From Oscillospiraceae bacterium (GTDB taxonomy: Bacteria > Bacillota > Clostridia > Oscillospirales > UBA929), in NCBI GenBank assembly GCA_031289065.1, contig JAITQI010000084.1, positions 1 through 41,803 on the forward strand: a stretch of DNA of 41,803 bases, in the 5' to 3' direction. A program made the translations under genes and the position numbers. The stretch's first letter is position 1. The number at the start of each line of letters is the position of its first letter. The notes below the pieces were generated by a model. It saw nothing but the letters and a program-made list of their open reading frames with translations. It ran no database searches and was not told the origin of the DNA. Positions 38,937-41,803 of this stretch are shown in pieces.

Positions 38937-40403
38937 GTGGAAGCGGTGTTGAGACCTTGGGGTGCTGGGGTTGTGCGGTGGATTGGGCTTGCTGTGCTTG
39001 GGCTGGCGGCGGTGTTTGGTTTTGGGGGTTTGGGGCAGGTTCGGGTGTATGTCTGCTTTTTGGCGGTTGCTGGGGGGCTTTTCTTTGTGCAACGGCGATT
39101 TTGCGACCGCCGGTGGTTCTGGGCGGGGGCGCTTGTCCTGTTTTCGGTGGCGATTGACCTGACCTTTGTGCTGTTCAACGGGGTGCTGGTGGGGGACAAC
39201 GATCTGAGTTTCTACTACACCCAGTACACCGAGATGATGGGCCACGACTACCGCGTACGGGGGATGTATTCCGCCCTGTTCCCGGGAACGGTGACCTATC
39301 CCGCCCTGCTGACCTTTGTCAGCAAGCTCTTCGGGTTGGACGCGGCGCGGCATTTGATCCCCATCGGGCTGAACATCGCCGTCATGGCGGTGTTCGCGGG
39401 GGTGGCCTTCCTCTGTTTTTCCGGGCCCGGCAAGGGAAACGGGCGGGGGTTCGCTCTGGGGCTTCTGCTCTGCGTGAACCCCTACAAAATGATCTACGCC
39501 GCCACGGTCAACGCGGAGCTCCTGTTCGGGGCCTGCGTGTTCTTCTCCGTCGCGGTGTTTGACAGGGCGCGGCGCTCGGAAGGCAAAGCGAGCTGGGCGC
39601 TGTACGCCGGGTCGGCGGCGCTGTGCGCCGTGTCCGCGCTGTTCAGGCCCCTGGGGCTCATTTTGGTGGCGGCGGTCTGCCTGTACCTTGCGCTGTTTTC
39701 CGGGACGCCGATGAAACGCGTCCTCCCGGTTTGCGGGCTGTTTATCGTCTCCTTCTGGCTGGTCGGGCTGGCCAACAACGGGATTGTCAAAAACGCCTCC
39801 GGGTTCGACATCCCCAAGCGGTCATACGGCTGGAACCTCTACGTGGGCGCCTCGGAGACCGGCACCTGGAACAGCGCGGACGGCGCGGCGTTCGAGGAGA
39901 TGATGGCCGGGGGCGGCACCCCCGATGAGATCATGGCGGCCTTCGCGGACAAGGCGTTCCGGCGGTACAAGGCGATGGGGCTTGGGGCGGTGCCCCACGG
40001 GTTGGAAAAATTGTCCCGCCTGTTCCCGGCCACCGCGTATTTGCAGCAGCAACTGCCCGTCAAGACGCGGACGGCGTATCTCCCGGTGCTTTCGGCCTTT
40101 GACGCGCCGGTGATGATTTTGGGGCTGCTTGGGTTGGCGCTGGCCCTGTGGCGGCGGGAGAAGGGGTTTGTCATGCCGCTGATCGCCCTGTACGTCCTGG
40201 GGAACGTGGCGGCGTTCATGTTCCTGGAGGTCGCCCCCCGGTATTTTGTCTCCTTTCACCTGTTGATGTGCGTGCCCGCGCTCTATTTCGTCGAATGGTT
40301 TTTTCGCGGGGGAAAACGTGGTATGATGAAAAACATCGACAAAGGGGGGACGGCGCGTGAACACAAAGACGCCGAGGGACTGGCTGATGCAGACCAAAAT
40401 TAG
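38937..40403 (+). CDS. Polytopic membrane glycosyltransferase-like protein (GT-C type)
   Basis: 488 residues with about ten to eleven hydrophobic helices. There is a large loop with an acidic motif (VGDNDLSFYYTQYTEMMGHD) after helix three or four, and a second soluble loop (about 300-365, SYGWNLYVGASETGTWNSAD). This GT-C layout resembles GT39/PMT-type transferases that use polyprenyl-phosphate sugars on the outer face of the membrane. No exact family is certain. The start is taken as GTG 38937; GTG 38946 is nearly as good. A TATAAT lies at 38917-38922 next to the repeat, with a poor -35. It overlaps the next gene by 47 bp, so the two probably act together. Confidence 0.75.
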   Translation: MEAVLRPWGAGVVRWIGLAVLGLAAVFGFGGLGQVRVYVCFLAVAGGLFFVQRRFCDRRWFWAGALVLFSVAIDLTFVLFNGVLVGDNDLSFYYTQYTEMMGHDYRVRGMYSALFPGTVTYPALLTFVSKLFGLDAARHLIPIGLNIAVMAVFAGVAFLCFSGPGKGNGRGFALGLLLCVNPYKMIYAATVNAELLFGACVFFSVAVFDRARRSEGKASWALYAGSAALCAVSALFRPLGLILVAAVCLYLALFSGTPMKRVLPVCGLFIVSFWLVGLANNGIVKNASGFDIPKRSYGWNLYVGASETGTWNSADGAAFEEMMAGGGTPDEIMAAFADKAFRRYKAMGLGAVPHGLEKLSRLFPATAYLQQQLPVKTRTAYLPVLSAFDAPVMILGLLGLALALWRREKGFVMPLIALYVLGNVAAFMFLEVAPRYFVSFHLLMCVPALYFVEWFFRGGKRGMMKNIDKGGTAREHKDAEGLADADQN

Positions 40404-41565
40404 GAACATCCGGCTGATAGACGCGGGGCTGTTCGCGCTCATCGCTCTGGCGGCGGTGTGGCTGCGGGTGGCGCTGCTTCCGGCCGCCTCGGGGGACATC
40501 ACCGACTTTTTGACCCCCTGGCTGGAACGCCTGCGGAACGCGGGGCGGTTCGCCCGGTTCGGCCTGGCCATCGGGGACTACGCCCCGCCCTACATGTACA
40601 TCCTGTCCCTGATCTCGTTTTTCCCGGCGGACTGGAGCATCCCCCTGATTAAACTTGTATCCTGCGTGTTTGACTTCGCCGCCGCCGCCGTGGCGCTGCG
40701 GTACGTTTACCGGCGCTCCGGCCGGGTCGGCTATGGTCTGGCGGCCTTCGCGGCGGTTCTGTTTCTGCCCACGGTCTGGCTCAACAGCGCGTACTGGGGG
40801 CAGTGCGACTCGATTTTTACCTTCTTTTGCCTGCTCTCGGTGCTGCGGTTCGCCGAAGACAAACCCAAACGGGGGGCCCTGTTCTTCGGCCTGGCCTTCA
40901 TCTTCAAGCTGCAGGCCGTGTTTCTGGCCCCGTTTTTGCTGTATCTCTGGCTCCATAAAAAGGTAAAACTGCGGCACGGGCTGATCGCCGCCGGGGTTTG
41001 GGTGGCGAGCTTCCTCCCGGCGCGGTTGGCGGGGCGCTCCCTGGGAAACATGGCCGCCATCTACCTGAACCAAACCGGCCTATACCCGCAGCTGAGCCTG
41101 AACGCCCCGAACCCTTGGTATTTCTTCGGTTCGTCCTCCCCGGAGCTGGCCGCCGCCGGGCTTGTCCTGGCCGCCGTGGCGGCTGTCCTGGGCCTGTATT
41201 TTCTGCTGAACAGAGACGTGGCCTTTACCTCGGGAAATTTCCTGCATATCGGGCTGTTTTTCGCCATTTTAATGCCGTTTTTCCTGCCGCATATGCATGA
41301 GCGCTATTTTTACCTGGCCGACGTCCTTTCGCTTTTTTACGCCTTCTCCCGGGCGGGCACCCCCGGCACACGGCTGGCGCGGCTGTCCCGGGTCCTTGTG
41401 CCCGTGTGCGTGGGTCTGGGCTCCATGGCGGCCTATATGGCCTTCCTATTTGGGAAAAACTACCTGACCTTTTCCGCGCTCATGATGACCGCGGGCCTGG
41501 GGTTGGTGACGTATGAGCTATTTGCGCCCGGGCCGGGACGCGGAATCACGGCGGACGCGGAATGA
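40357..41565 (+). CDS. Polytopic membrane glycosyltransferase-like protein (GT39/GT87-like)
   Basis: 402 residues with about ten helices. Recognisable GT-C features are the first-loop acidic motif GDITDFLTPWLERLRNAGR with GDYAPPYMYIL, the NSAYWGQCDSIFTFFCLLSV segment, GLAFIFKLQAVFLAPFL, and the late LPHMHERYFYLADVLSLFYA motif. These are typical of mannosyl- or glucosyl-transferases of the GT39/GT87 group, which move sugars from lipid carriers to wall polymers or proteins. The GTG at 40357 has AAAGGGGGG upstream; an in-frame ATG at 40387 is the alternative. It overlaps the preceding gene, suggesting one operon for a cell-surface glycan. Confidence 0.8.
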   Translation: MNTKTPRDWLMQTKIRNIRLIDAGLFALIALAAVWLRVALLPAASGDITDFLTPWLERLRNAGRFARFGLAIGDYAPPYMYILSLISFFPADWSIPLIKLVSCVFDFAAAAVALRYVYRRSGRVGYGLAAFAAVLFLPTVWLNSAYWGQCDSIFTFFCLLSVLRFAEDKPKRGALFFGLAFIFKLQAVFLAPFLLYLWLHKKVKLRHGLIAAGVWVASFLPARLAGRSLGNMAAIYLNQTGLYPQLSLNAPNPWYFFGSSSPELAAAGLVLAAVAAVLGLYFLLNRDVAFTSGNFLHIGLFFAILMPFFLPHMHERYFYLADVLSLFYAFSRAGTPGTRLARLSRVLVPVCVGLGSMAAYMAFLFGKNYLTFSALMMTAGLGLVTYELFAPGPGRGITADAE

Positions 41566-41669
41566 CGAATTAAGAATGAAAAATTAAGAATGAAAAATTG
41601 CGGAATCGCGCTGTGCGCGATAATTTAATTTGCCGCGCAGCGGCTCCGCCATTTTTCATTCTTCATTAC
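41565..41669. repeat. Full dispersed three-way-junction element, inverted copy
   Basis: Left arm AAGAATGAAAAATTGCGGA (41586-41604), hairpin ATCGCGC-TGT-GCGCGAT (41605-41621), spacer AATTTAATTT, hairpin GCCGC-GCA-GCGGC (41632-41644), right arm 41645-41663 with one mismatch. The hairpins are in the opposite order to the copy at 38811, so the element is inverted. Confidence 0.9.
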
Positions 41670-41697
41670 CAGTTGGTAACGGTTCTGAGGCGTTGGG

Positions 41698-41755
41698 CGC
41701 AAACGTTATAGTGGGAAGACAAACCTCGGTTTGTCTTCCCACTATAACGTTTGCG
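41698..41755. terminator. 28-bp perfect palindrome between convergent genes
   Basis: Arms 41698-41725 and 41728-41755 are exactly complementary with a 2-nt centre. No T tract on either side. It lies between the end of the GT gene region and the stop codon of a leftward gene at 41765, so a bidirectional terminator is the simplest reading. Confidence 0.6.
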
Positions 41756-41764
41756 AGAAACTCT

Positions 41765-41803
41765 TTACGGGTTGCCCATCAGCAGGGCCATGACGGCTTT
41801 TTG
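41765..41803 (-). CDS. C-terminal 12 codons of a leftward gene
   Basis: Read leftward from the window edge: QKAVMALLMGNP then TAA (41765-41767). Too short to identify. Its position just before the 41698-41755 palindrome supports it being a real gene end. Confidence 0.4.
   Translation of the reverse strand, partial: QKAVMALLMGNP

Noticed and set aside
1..41803. tRNA, rRNA or CRISPR array
   Set aside because: No tRNA cloverleaf with a TTCGA-type T-loop, no rRNA signature and no regularly spaced repeats were found; the only tandem repeat is the short one at 4856-4900.

Overview
The window looks like a chromosomal segment of a GC-rich, Gram-positive, spore-forming anaerobe of the class Clostridia, most likely Oscillospirales. 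The support is: sporulation genes (spmA-spmB, a bofA-like gene beside a yaaL-like gene), S-layer-homology (SLH) surface proteins, an [FeFe]-hydrogenase-like redox protein with its DRTGG/ATPase/PHP partners, chemotaxis and export genes (cheV, a stand-alone FlhB C-terminal protein), an AbrB-type regulator with a zinc ribbon, strong Shine-Dalgarno sites and frequent GTG/TTG starts. No rRNA, tRNA or CRISPR array was seen. Placement below class is inference.

Layout. 1-4.8 kb: end of an SLH protein, dihydroorotase (pyrC), a GNAT acetyltransferase, a DUF1015 protein, a small YtxH-like protein. 4.9-8.9 kb: a phage-derived island. Leftward it carries a repressor, an ImmA/IrrE protease, an LSm-like small protein and a broken zinc-ribbon gene. 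Rightward it carries a small HTH gene translationally coupled to a collagen-like fibre gene and a carbohydrate-binding tail-type gene. A divergent promoter region with three repeated operator-like sites lies between. 9.1-13.4 kb: a WG-repeat/SLH protein, then serC-serA. 13.6-19.4 kb: DRTGG protein, anti-sigma-type ATPase, a NatAB-type ABC exporter, a hydrogenase-like protein, a second DRTGG protein, a PHP phosphoesterase and a YlqH/FlhB-C protein. 19.5-24 kb: abrB-like regulator, a possible non-coding transcript, spmAB, a PLP alpha-oxoamine synthase, cheV. 24.1-30.4 kb: a sialate O-acetylesterase with an AraC regulator, divergent from a large secreted CE15-like esterase with highly biased codons. 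30.4-34.9 kb (leftward): bofA-like, yaaL-like, degV, dnaD, a lipoprotein GH3 hexosaminidase. 35-41.6 kb (rightward): a GH31 enzyme close to sulfoquinovosidases, an SLH/DNRLRE protein with a Cys/His C-terminal domain, and two overlapping polytopic glycosyltransferase-like genes. A leftward gene enters at the right edge.

Themes. Several loci point to a surface- and polysaccharide-oriented lifestyle (three SLH proteins, CE15, sialate esterase, GH3, GH31, GT pair). The 13.6-19.1 kb group reads as a redox- or H2-sensing cassette rather than a catabolic hydrogenase, because the proton-relay cysteine of the H-cluster motif is replaced by alanine while the cluster-binding cysteines remain. Gene boundaries are studded with short AT-flanked inverted repeats. 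In the two best copies an outer 19-bp arm encloses exactly two hairpins, a three-way-junction design found in both orientations.

Limits: everything was read by eye from sequence and family knowledge. No similarity search, folding or codon statistics were run. Residue numbers quoted for reference enzymes are from memory.
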